Origin: DATGQT01 sp033720695
Lineage (GTDB): Bacteria > Bacteroidota > Rhodothermia > Rhodothermales > Rubricoccaceae
Length of the DNA: 11,896 nt
Assembly (NCBI GenBank): GCA_033720695.1
Contig: JAWWCA010000115.1
Coordinates: 1 to 11,896 of the forward strand
Direction of reading: 5' to 3'
This document shows positions 1-5,694 of the stretch, piece after piece; position 1 is the first letter of the stretch; the number at the start of each line of letters is the position of its first letter. The position numbers and the translations under genes were made by a program. The notes below the pieces were generated by a model. The model worked only from the letters and a program-made list of their open reading frames with translations. It did no database searches and was not told the origin of the DNA.

Positions 1-1
1 C

Positions 2-586
2 CTCCCGCTCGCCGTCGAGGTGTGGGCCGAGGTCGAGGGGCCGGGCGTGGCGCGCGAGGTGTTCGGCCCGGTCCCGCTCACGCTCGGGCCGGGCGAGGCG
101 CGCCGGCGCGTGCTCTCGCTCTGGGTCCCGGCGCAGGCGCCCGCGGGGTCGTACACGGTCCGCCTGAGGGCGGGGGACCACGACGGGGGCGCGTGGGTGT
201 GGTCGGTGATCTCGACGGGGGAGGCCTCGTTCGAGAAGGAAGCGGGGGCGGCTCCCCGGGGGACGGAGGCTCCCGGCGCGGGCGACTGGTCGGTGAGCGG
301 GTGGCACGCGGGGGCCGCGGCGTCGGGCGGGCTCGGCGTCTCGGTGTGGCCGAACCCGGTGCGGGGGGAGGCCACGGTGCGGGTGACGCTACCGGAGCCG
401 TCGGAGGCGTCGGTGGCGCTCTTCGACGTGCTGGGGCGGCGGGTGGGCGTTCTCCACGAGGGTCTGCTGGGGGCGGGCGATCACGCGTTCGGGCTCGACA
501 CCCGCGGCCTGCCGGCGGGGGTCTACGTCGTCCGCGTGGGGGCCGGCGGCGCGGTGGCGTCGCGGCGGGCGACGGTGCTCCGGTGA
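2..586 (+). CDS. C-terminal part of a secreted protein with a type IX secretion (Por) sorting tail
   Basis: The reading frame is already open at base 2 (Leu-Pro-Leu-Ala-Val-Glu before a possible GTG at 20), so the gene very probably starts upstream and only its last ~195 codons are here. The last ~78 residues (from about base 350) form a classic type IX C-terminal domain: a PNPV start, a beta strand GEATVRVTLPE, then ALFDVLGRRV, a DTRGLPAGVYVVRV turn-strand and a terminal ATVLR. This tail type directs a periplasmic substrate through the outer-membrane PorU/SprA machinery, after which it is usually cleaved. The stretch before it (about bases 20-220) is beta-rich, with PAGSYTVRLRAGD, and resembles an Ig-like or carbohydrate-associated beta-sandwich. 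A Gly/Ala linker follows. The catalytic or binding part is outside the window, so the protein's function cannot be named. The type IX call is strong and the rest is undetermined. Confidence 0.85.
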   Translation, partial: LPLAVEVWAEVEGPGVAREVFGPVPLTLGPGEARRRVLSLWVPAQAPAGSYTVRLRAGDHDGGAWVWSVISTGEASFEKEAGAAPRGTEAPGAGDWSVSGWHAGAAASGGLGVSVWPNPVRGEATVRVTLPEPSEASVALFDVLGRRVGVLHEGLLGAGDHAFGLDTRGLPAGVYVVRVGAGGAVASRRATVLR

Positions 587-587
587 G
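567..587 (+). repeat. 21-bp direct repeat, copy 1 (end of type IX gene)
   Basis: This 21-bp stretch encodes the last residues (ATVLR) and the stop codon of the type IX protein. It recurs exactly, in the same orientation, at 952-972. The pair brackets the gene-free gap and the hairpin element at 644-762. Confidence 0.8.
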
Positions 588-643
588 ACGCTCCAATCGC
601 GGCACGGCGGCAGAGCAAGCGCGCCTCAGAGACCGTTGAGGAT

Positions 644-762
644 GTCGAACGCCTCCCTTGAGGGAGGTGTCGGCGCAGCCGACGGAGGGTGTCCACGCGG
701 CCCGGGCTCGCCCGACACCCCCACCCGCTGGCGCGGGAGCCCCCTCAAGGGGGCGGTTCGAC
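644..762. repeat. REPIN-like inverted pair of REP hairpin units
   Basis: The ends are 20-nt inverted repeats (644-663 and 743-762, 17 of 20 matching, both starting gtcgaac when read inward). Inside are two units in opposite orientation. Unit 1 has stem-loop CCTCCC-TTGA-GGGAGG (652-667), then GTCGGC-GCA-GCCGAC (669-683), then ggagggtgtc (684-693). Unit 2, inverted, has gacaccc (714-720), then CCCGC-TGGC-GCGGG (724-737), then GCCCCC-TCAA-GGGGGC (739-754). All four stems pair perfectly although their bases differ between units, so pairing has been kept while sequence changed. The gggtgtc of 687-693 also pairs with gacaccc of 714-720, so the whole element can fold on itself. It contains no gene. 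It resembles REPIN/BIME elements mobilised by RAYT (TnpA_REP) transposases elsewhere in a genome. No such transposase is in this window. Confidence 0.75.
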
Positions 763-951
763 GCCGCCTACCCGTTCCTCTGCATTCTCTCAGCCGCCGA
801 GGATGCGCCCGAGCCGCACGGGGAGCGGGACGACGAGGGCGACGGCGGCGTCGTAGACGAGGCCGAACCGGAGCGTTCCCCGCCCCGTCGCCTCCAGCGC
901 CTATCGGTCCCAGGCGGCCGCCTCGGCGTCGAGCGGGGGCGCCAGGAGAAG

Positions 952-972
952 GGGCGACGGTGCTCCGGTGAG
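952..972 (+). repeat. 21-bp direct repeat, copy 2 (just past ccoP stop)
   Basis: An exact copy of 567-587, lying one base beyond the stop codon of the minus-strand ccoP. Here it is not part of any recognised gene, although it would still read ATVLR-stop in the plus direction. It may be a remnant of a second type IX tail, or the footprint of a duplication or rearrangement. Confidence 0.8.
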
Positions 973-973
973 C

Positions 974-1624
974 CTACGGCACGAGCTCGCCCTGGGGCTC
1001 CTTGGCGCCGGGCGGGTCGGTGCCCACGAGCGAGAGGACGTAGGCCATGGCCTGCGCCTGCTCCTCCTCGCTCAGCTGCCCGTCCCAGGCGGGCATGCCC
1101 TGCGCCGGGATGCCCTCATGGATGACGCGGTAGACGTCCTCAGGCGCGTTGCCGTGGATCCAGTAGGCGTCGGTGAGGTTGGGCCCGATGAGGCCCTGCC
1201 CCTGCTCGCCGTGGCACGCGGCGCAGACGGCTTGGTATGGGACGGCTCCGGCCTCGACGAAGGCCGGGTCGGCGGCGTACTCGGCGAGCGCGCCGGGGTC
1301 GGTCTTGAAGGCGGGGCCGGTCGAGGCGTAGACCTCGCGGATCTGGGCGAGCTCGGCCTGCGCCTCGGCGAGGTCGTCCTGGTAGTCGTCGATCCAGTCG
1401 AAGGCGTGGACGCCGAGGGCGTAGAGCGGCGCGAACGCGATCGAGACGAGGAAGATCGCCGTCCACCACCCCGGCATGGGGTTGTCGTACTCCCGGATGC
1501 CGTCGTACTTGTGGCCGCGGATGACGCGGTCGCTGGCGTCGCCGACGACGGCGTCGGGGAGCGTCTCCTTCTGGGGGTCGCGGCGGGGCGACGCGGGGTC
1601 GGGGAGGGTCGGGGGGGTGCTCAT
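974..1624 (-). CDS. ccoP: cbb3-type cytochrome c oxidase subunit III (CcoP/FixP), single-haem form
   Basis: A 216-aa membrane-anchored c-type cytochrome that passes electrons from periplasmic donors into the cbb3 oxidase. The N-terminus has the FixP/CcoP signature HKYDGIREYDNPMPGWW (residues 38-54), then one membrane helix (about 53-72), a short helical linker, and a C-terminal cytochrome c domain with one haem site, CAACH (134-138). The likely distal ligand is Met177 in GIPAQGMPAW. Well-studied CcoP proteins carry two CXXCH motifs and are around 300 aa. This protein is shorter and has only one, so one haem domain is absent. The ATG overlaps the ccoQ stop as ATGA, giving translational coupling, and this is the last gene of the operon. 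The family assignment is strong from the N-terminal signature and position. The single-haem state is read directly. Confidence 0.93.
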   Translation of the reverse strand: MSTPPTLPDPASPRRDPQKETLPDAVVGDASDRVIRGHKYDGIREYDNPMPGWWTAIFLVSIAFAPLYALGVHAFDWIDDYQDDLAEAQAELAQIREVYASTGPAFKTDPGALAEYAADPAFVEAGAVPYQAVCAACHGEQGQGLIGPNLTDAYWIHGNAPEDVYRVIHEGIPAQGMPAWDGQLSEEEQAQAMAYVLSLVGTDPPGAKEPQGELVP

Positions 1625-1821
1625 GCGTCGGCGCCGTTCAGGGTGGGGTCGGAGAGCGAGCGCTCGCCGTCGTCGAAGGGGAGGTGCTTGGCGGCCTCGC
1701 GCTCGCCCTTCGGCCGGGTGACGGTATAGGCGACGACGAGGACGAAGGCCAGGACGAAGGCGAGGAGGCCGAGCTCGGCGAGGGCGCCCGTTTCGAGGGC
1801 GCGGATGGCGTCTTTCATCAT
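1621..1821 (-). CDS. ccoQ: cbb3-type cytochrome c oxidase small subunit CcoQ/FixQ
   Basis: A 66-aa single-pass membrane protein starting MMKDAIRALETG, with one hydrophobic helix (about residues 16-33, GLLAFVLAFVLVVAYTV). A positively charged cytoplasmic stretch (TRPKGEREAAKHLPFDDGE) follows, the usual form of CcoQ, which stabilises CcoP binding to the CcoNO core. Both ends overlap neighbours by four bases as ATGA: its start overlaps the ccoO stop and its stop overlaps the ccoP start. The start could instead be the second Met (1818), but the first gives the coupled overlap. Sequence identity in this family is low, so the call rests on size, topology, the downstream Lys/Arg-FDDGE pattern and its place between ccoO and ccoP. 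Confidence 0.88.
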   Translation of the reverse strand: MMKDAIRALETGALAELGLLAFVLAFVLVVAYTVTRPKGEREAAKHLPFDDGERSLSDPTLNGADA

Positions 1822-2639
1822 GGCCGGTCGGGGGTCTCGGGGGGGAGAGGCAGGATCTCCTCGTCGGTCGTGGGCGGCTCGCCGGGCTGCGTGCCCGTCA
1901 GGGTCTCGAGGGTCTCGTCGATCTCGTGGGGTTCGAGGTCGTCCTCGGCCGGGGGCGGCTCGGTGAGGGTGCCGAGGCGCTGGAGATAGGCGACGAGGGC
2001 CGTGATCTCCTTGTCGGCGAGGCGGTCGGGCCCGCCCTGCGCCACGACCTCGGCGGCGATCTCGGCAGCCTGGGCCTCCGCGAGGGCGGCGGCGTTCTGG
2101 ATCGTCGCGTCGTCGTAGGGGAGGCCGACGGTGCGGAGGGCGCGGAGGCGGGCGGGGAGGTCGGCGTGGTCCATGCGCCGGGTGAGGAGCCAGGGGTAGT
2201 CCGGCATGATGGAGCCGGGGCTGGTCGAGCGGGGGTCCTCCATGTGGCGGACGTGCCAGAGGTGGGGGTACTTCCCGCCGACGCGGGCGAGGTCGGGGCC
2301 GGTCCGCTTCGAGCCCCAGAGGTGCGGGCTCTCGTAGGCCGTCTCGGCGGCGGTCGAGTAGTCGCCGTAGCGCTCGATCTCCTGGCGGAAGGGCCGCACC
2401 ATCTGGCTGTGGCAGTTGTTGCAGCCCTCGCGGATGTAGAGGTCGCGGCCGGCGATCTCGAGCGGGGTCCACACCGCCATCTCGGGCGGCGGCGTCATGC
2501 TGTCGTCCACGAGGAAGAGGGGCGCGAACTCGACGACGGTGCCGGTGAGGATGGCGAGGGCGGTGAGGGCGGTGAAGACGAACGGCCAGCCCTCCAGCGT
2601 CCGGTGGCGCCCGTTGGCCTTGATGAAGCGGTTGAACAT
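1818..2639 (-). CDS. ccoO: cbb3-type cytochrome c oxidase subunit II (CcoO/FixO), mono-haem cytochrome c
   Basis: A 273-aa subunit with an N-terminal membrane anchor (about residues 17-43, WPFVFTALTALAILTGTVVE) and a periplasmic cytochrome c domain. The haem site is CNNCH (73-77) inside the conserved run GCNNCHSQMVRPFRQE. Further CcoO hallmarks are SPHLWGSKRTGPDLARVGGKY (104-124, given here as an intact motif) and PGSIMPDYPWL (141-151), in which Met145 is the likely distal haem ligand. The protein carries electrons from CcoP to the CcoN haem-copper centre. It is longer than the usual ~200-aa CcoO because of an acidic, Pro-rich C-terminal tail of about 60 residues. It lies 12 bases after ccoN and overlaps ccoQ by four bases. 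In many Bacteroidota ccoN and ccoO are fused, but here they are separate genes. Confidence 0.96.
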   Translation of the reverse strand: MFNRFIKANGRHRTLEGWPFVFTALTALAILTGTVVEFAPLFLVDDSMTPPPEMAVWTPLEIAGRDLYIREGCNNCHSQMVRPFRQEIERYGDYSTAAETAYESPHLWGSKRTGPDLARVGGKYPHLWHVRHMEDPRSTSPGSIMPDYPWLLTRRMDHADLPARLRALRTVGLPYDDATIQNAAALAEAQAAEIAAEVVAQGGPDRLADKEITALVAYLQRLGTLTEPPPAEDDLEPHEIDETLETLTGTQPGEPPTTDEEILPLPPETPDRP

Positions 2640-2651
2640 GGGGGGCGCGGG

Positions 2652-4154
2652 TCAGGCGACGGGGATCTGCTTGGCGGGGGTGGCGGAGACGGCGGGCACG
2701 GCCACGGCCGGGTCCGAGAGGTCGCGGGGGGCGTGGCGGAGGGTCTGCCACACGTTGACCATCAGGAGCACGACGCCGCCGAGGTACATCGTCCCGCCGA
2801 TGAGGCGGACCCAGTACATCGGGCGGATCTGGAGGAGGGTCTCCATGAAGTCGGGGTAGAGCAGGCGGCCGGTCTCGTCGAAGGCGCGCCACATCAGGCC
2901 CTGCGTGATGCCCGAGGTGTACATCGCGAGGACGTAGAGGAGGATGCCGATCGTGCCGATCCAGAAGTGGGCGTTCGCGAGGCGGGGGCTCCAGAGGGGC
3001 CGCTTCCACAGCCGCGGCACCAGCCAGTAGATCATCCCGAAGGTCATGAACCCGTTCCAGCCGAGGGCGCCCGAGTGGACGTGCGCGATGTTCCAGTCGG
3101 TGTAGTGGGAGAGCGCGTTGACGGTCTTGACCGAGAGCATCGGGCCCTCGAAGGTGGCCATCCCGTAGAACGTGATCCCGATGACGAACATCTTGAGGAC
3201 CACGCTCTCGCACAGCTTGTGCCAGGCGCCGCGGAGCGTGAACAGGCCGTTGATCATGCCGCCCCACGAGGGCATCCAGAGCATCACCGAGAACACCATC
3301 CCGAGCGTGGCCGCCCACTCGGGCACGGCGGTGTAGTTGAGGTGGTGGGGGCCGGCCCAGATGTAGATGAAGACGAGGCTCCAGAAGTGGATGATCGAGA
3401 GCCGGTACGAGAACACCGGCCGCTCGGCCGCCTTCGGGAGGAAGTAGTACATGAGGCCGAGGAACGGCGTCGTCAGGAAGAAGGCGACGGCGTTGTGGCC
3501 GTACCACCACTGCACGAGCGCGTCCTGGACGCCGCGGTAGATCGGGTACGAGTTCCAGAGCCCCGACGGGATCGCCATCGAGTTGCCGAGGTGGAGCACG
3601 GCGACCGTCACGATCGTGGCGATGTAGAACCACAGCGCGACGTACATGTGCTTCTCGCGCCGCCGCCAGAGCGTCCCGAAGAAGTTCACCGCGAACACCA
3701 CCCACACGACCGTGATGGCGACGTCGATGGGCCACTCCAGCTCGGCGTACTCCTTCGAGGTCGTGATGCCGAGCGGCAGCGTGATCGCCGCGGCGACGAT
3801 GATGGCCTGCCAGCCCCAGAAGTGGAACCGGCTCATCCAGTCCGAGAACATCCGCGCCTTGCAGAGCCGCTGCGTCGAGTAGTAGATGGCCGCGAAGATG
3901 GCGTTGCCCGCGAAGGCGAAGATCACCGCGTTCGTGTGGAGCGGGCGGAGGCGGCCGAACGTGAGGTACGGCCCGAGGTTGGCCTCGGGGAACGGCAGCT
4001 GCAGCGCGAGCAGGGCGCCGACGAGCATCCCGACGAACCCCCACCCGATCGTCGCGAGGACGAAGAGGCGGACGACGGCGTCGTCGTAGCGGAAGACGTC
4101 GAGGGCGGGGCGTGGACGGGGGGGCGCCGTGGCGGCGGGGGCGAGGTCGGCCAT
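2652..4154 (-). CDS. ccoN: cbb3-type cytochrome c oxidase catalytic subunit I (CcoN/FixN)
   Basis: A 500-aa polytopic membrane protein, the haem-copper core that reduces O2 to water and pumps protons with high oxygen affinity. Recognised ligands are His73 (GRLRPLHTNA) and His360 for the low-spin haem b, His358 (AHVHSG) for haem b3, and His220 (WYGHNAV) and His270/His271 (GPHHLNYT) for CuB. Tyr264 (IYIWAGPHH) sits where the cross-linked Tyr of cbb3 enzymes lies. All of these, and Glu336 (ATFEGPM), are at a constant +13 offset from Pseudomonas stutzeri CcoN numbering as I recall it, so the core is collinear and intact. About a dozen hydrophobic helices are visible. It is the first gene of ccoNOQP. 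No clear Shine-Dalgarno precedes the ATG, and no Fnr-type palindrome was found upstream. The identification is firm. Confidence 0.98.
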   Translation of the reverse strand: MADLAPAATAPPRPRPALDVFRYDDAVVRLFVLATIGWGFVGMLVGALLALQLPFPEANLGPYLTFGRLRPLHTNAVIFAFAGNAIFAAIYYSTQRLCKARMFSDWMSRFHFWGWQAIIVAAAITLPLGITTSKEYAELEWPIDVAITVVWVVFAVNFFGTLWRRREKHMYVALWFYIATIVTVAVLHLGNSMAIPSGLWNSYPIYRGVQDALVQWWYGHNAVAFFLTTPFLGLMYYFLPKAAERPVFSYRLSIIHFWSLVFIYIWAGPHHLNYTAVPEWAATLGMVFSVMLWMPSWGGMINGLFTLRGAWHKLCESVVLKMFVIGITFYGMATFEGPMLSVKTVNALSHYTDWNIAHVHSGALGWNGFMTFGMIYWLVPRLWKRPLWSPRLANAHFWIGTIGILLYVLAMYTSGITQGLMWRAFDETGRLLYPDFMETLLQIRPMYWVRLIGGTMYLGGVVLLMVNVWQTLRHAPRDLSDPAVAVPAVSATPAKQIPVA

Positions 4155-4251
4155 TGCGGGGGAGAAGCGAGACGGCGCAACTTCCGCCGCTCCGCAGGGC
4201 CCCCGTGACGGCCGCCTCCCGGCCCCCGCGCCGGGGCCTCCTGACCCGCGC

Positions 4252-4270
4252 TGTAGGGGGCGTCCCTACA
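4252..4270. repeat. 19-nt hairpin, sibling of 4693-4711
   Basis: TGTAGGG-GGCGT-CCCTACA is a perfect 7-bp stem with a 5-nt loop. It is followed by cgccccggcc and closely matches the hairpin at 4693-4711 in size, loop length and flank. The two differ at the fourth stem pair (A-T here, G-C there), so pairing is kept. It lies between ccoN and the RAM gene and is probably a REP-like intergenic element. Confidence 0.65.
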
Positions 4271-4329
4271 CGCCCCGGCCGTCTCTCAAGACCCTCTCAG
4301 GACCGCGCGCCGACCCACGTCGCGGTCCA

Positions 4330-4377
4330 CCCGCATGCCGCCGACGCCCCTCACGCGAGGTGCCGGCGGCGTGCGGG
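4330..4377 (-). terminator. Long hairpin past the RAM gene, candidate terminator
   Basis: A 14-bp stem (4330-4343 paired with 4364-4377) has one non-Watson-Crick position (T4336 with G4371) and a 20-nt loop that itself contains CCTC-ACGC-GAGG. It begins about 14 bases after the RAM gene stop on the minus strand. There is no T-run, so it would be an atypical terminator or a 3' end-protecting structure. The mismatch is a G-U wobble only in plus-strand RNA and is A-C in minus-strand RNA. Confidence 0.4.
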
Positions 4378-4391
4378 ACGGGCGGGCGCGC

Positions 4392-4616
4392 TCAGGCGTC
4401 GGCGGCGAACGCCGTGCTCGACCGGATGCCGGGCCGGCACCGCACGGCCGCCGCGACGACCTGGAGGGCGTGGGCGTCGGCCACCTCGACCGTGGCGACC
4501 ACCTCGCGCTGCCCGATGTCAAGCGACCGGATGACAAGGGCAGGCTGGCGCAGGGCGTTGACGGCGAAGTGGGGCTCGGCCCCGGGCTCGAACTCGACGG
4601 CGAGAAAGGCAGTCAT
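4392..4616 (-). CDS. Stand-alone Lrp/AsnC-type ligand-binding (RAM) domain protein
   Basis: A 74-aa protein whose pattern fits the beta-alpha-beta-beta-alpha-beta fold of the Lrp/AsnC effector domain. It has a first strand with AFLAVEFEPGAE (residues 3-14), a helix (HFAVNALRQ), a strand around LVIRSLDIGQ, a second strand EVVATVEVADAHALQ (38-52) leading into a helix, and the closing RPGIRSSTAF (61-70), which matches the usual PGV-x-x-(S/T)-x-T end of RAM domains. The helix-turn-helix part of a full Lrp regulator is absent, so it cannot bind DNA that way. Free-standing RAM proteins form oligomers and bind amino acids or other small molecules, but the target here is unknown. It lies between the cbb3 operon and the stress-protein genes on the same strand, with its own spacer on both sides. 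Assignment is by pattern only and is moderately sure. Confidence 0.65.
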   Translation of the reverse strand: MTAFLAVEFEPGAEPHFAVNALRQPALVIRSLDIGQREVVATVEVADAHALQVVAAAVRCRPGIRSSTAFAADA

Positions 4617-4670
4617 GACAACGGGTTTGGGGAAGGTGCCCTTAATATCGCACGTTGTGAAGGGAATGTG
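4617..4670 (-). promoter_or_regulatory. AT-rich patch upstream of the RAM gene, candidate promoter
   Basis: Around 4641-4661 the sequence drops to a clearly AT-rich run (minus-strand tattaa at 4647-4642), unlike the very GC-rich surroundings. It lies about 26-31 bases before the RAM start codon. A tattaa -10-like hexamer is present, but no good -35 partner or Bacteroidota TAnnTTTG box was found. The call rests on composition and position only. Confidence 0.3.
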
Positions 4671-4692
4671 GAGAGGGGGACCCCGCCCCTAC

Positions 4693-4711
4693 TGTGGGGA
4701 ACGCCCCCACA
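4693..4711. repeat. 19-nt hairpin, sibling of 4252-4270
   Basis: TGTGGGG-AACGC-CCCCACA is a perfect 7-bp stem with a 5-nt loop, followed by cggggccggcc. It lies 38 bases past the stop of the universal stress protein gene on the minus strand. It may serve as a transcript end there, although no T-run follows. Compared with 4252-4270 the stem changes in a pairing-preserving way. Confidence 0.65.
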
Positions 4712-4748
4712 CGGGGCCGGCCGCGACGGGCCCCCGCCGCCGAGAGGC

Positions 4749-5684
4749 CTAGACCGCAGCCGTGGGCGTCTCGGCGGCCGCGGGAGGCAGGGCGCCGAGC
4801 AGCAACCGGCCGTAGGACTTGAGGACGAAGACCGGGCACCGCGCGGCGCGGAGAACGCGCTCGGCGACGCTCCCGAGGACGAGCCGCTCGATCCCGCTGC
4901 GGCCGTGGCTCCCGATCACGAGGAGGTCCGTCTCCTCCGCGTCGGCGACGTCGAGGATGGTGAGGGCCGGGTGGCCCACGAGGGCGCACACGGAGATGTC
5001 GCCGTCGCCGAGGTCCTGGGCCAGCTCCCGCAGCTGCATCTGAGCCCGCGCCACGGCCTCTGCTTCGCCCACCTGGAAGCTCCCGAGGAGCGGGACGTAG
5101 GCCGGCCGGAGCAGGGTCTCGTCCACCACGTGAAGGAGGTCGAGCCGGGCGCCGTAGCGCGTGGCGAGGGCGTGGGCGTGGCGGGCGGCCTCGTGGGCGG
5201 CCTCGGAGAAGTCGACGGGCGCGAGGATCCGGCGGATCGGACCTGCCGGGTCGCTCCCCGGGGGGACGACGAGGACGGGGCACGGCGCGCGGCGGACGAC
5301 GGCCTCGGCCACGCTCCCGGAGAGCAGCCGGTCCAGGCCCCGCCGCCCGTGCGTCCCCATCACGACGAGGTCCACGTCGGCCTCCCGGACGTAGTCGAGG
5401 ACGACGTCGGCGGAGTCGGCCCCCTCGCGCTCCACCTCGACGAGCGCGACCGGCTCGCCGGGCGCGGGCGCCTCGGTGGGGAGGCGGAGCTGCTCGGCGA
5501 CCTCCTCGGCGGTGATGCGCACCTCGTCGAGCCGATCGAGCGGCCCGGGACGGGGGGCCGCGACGGCGTGGAGCACGTGCAGCTCGGCGCCGTGGAGGGC
5601 GGCGAGGTAGGCGGCGTGCGAGAACGCCCGTTCGGCACCGGCGGTGTAGTCGGTCGTGAAGAGGAGGCGGCGGAGGCGCAGCAT
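4749..5684 (-). CDS. Tandem-domain universal stress protein (UspA family)
   Basis: A 311-aa soluble protein made of two UspA domains (about residues 1-142 and 149-290) with a short Ala/Pro-rich tail. Each domain shows the ATP-binding pattern G-2X-G-9X-G-S: residues 110-124 (GTHGRRGLDRLLSGS) and 258-272 (GSHGRSGIERLVLGS). The nucleotide-contacting Asp near strand 1 is present in domain 2 (APVDFS, Asp158) and, as TTDYT (Asp12), in domain 1. Both halves therefore look able to bind ATP. Universal stress proteins are cytoplasmic and are induced by starvation, oxidative stress or oxygen limitation. It is the second of two such genes, starting 10 bases after the end of the upstream one, so the two are one transcription unit. 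Cargo or partner cannot be told from sequence. Confidence 0.95.
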   Translation of the reverse strand: MLRLRRLLFTTDYTAGAERAFSHAAYLAALHGAELHVLHAVAAPRPGPLDRLDEVRITAEEVAEQLRLPTEAPAPGEPVALVEVEREGADSADVVLDYVREADVDLVVMGTHGRRGLDRLLSGSVAEAVVRRAPCPVLVVPPGSDPAGPIRRILAPVDFSEAAHEAARHAHALATRYGARLDLLHVVDETLLRPAYVPLLGSFQVGEAEAVARAQMQLRELAQDLGDGDISVCALVGHPALTILDVADAEETDLLVIGSHGRSGIERLVLGSVAERVLRAARCPVFVLKSYGRLLLGALPPAAAETPTAAV

Positions 5685-5694
5685 CGGAGGGGGC

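Larger units (their letters stand above)
587..973. other. Gene-free gap between convergent genes
   Basis: This 387-bp gap lies between the 3' ends of the type IX protein gene (plus) and ccoP (minus). It contains a weak hairpin CCTCA-8nt-TGAGG (624-641) that could help end the type IX transcript, the REPIN-like element (644-762), and the second copy of the 21-bp direct repeat (952-972). The rest shows no convincing start codon with coding character. One minus-strand stretch (793-900) reads like a protein C-terminus but has no start and follows an in-frame stop. Confidence 0.6.
4155..4391. other. Upstream region of ccoN / downstream region of the RAM gene
   Basis: This 237-bp gene-free region must hold the ccoN promoter unless ccoN is transcribed from the RAM gene upstream. 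It contains the 19-nt hairpin at 4252-4270 and the long hairpin at 4330-4377. I looked for an Fnr/Crp-like inverted repeat (TTGAT-N4-ATCAA type) and a Bacteroidota-type TAnnTTTG box and saw neither. Confidence 0.4.

Noticed and set aside
20..586. GTG at base 20 as the true start of the type IX protein
   Set aside because: The frame is open to the window edge with sensible residues before it and no signal peptide follows, although a type IX cargo must have one. The gene therefore starts upstream.
1926..4208. Very long plus-strand open frame across the cbb3 operon
   Set aside because: It is antisense to ccoN and ccoO, is composed mostly of Glu/Asp/Arg/Gly/Val/His repeats typical of GC-rich false frames, and the opposite strand holds all conserved oxidase motifs.
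4155..4251. Possible Fnr/Anr operator upstream of ccoN, expected for a cbb3 operon
   Set aside because: No TTGAT-N4-ATCAA-like palindrome could be found; half-site resemblances were too weak.
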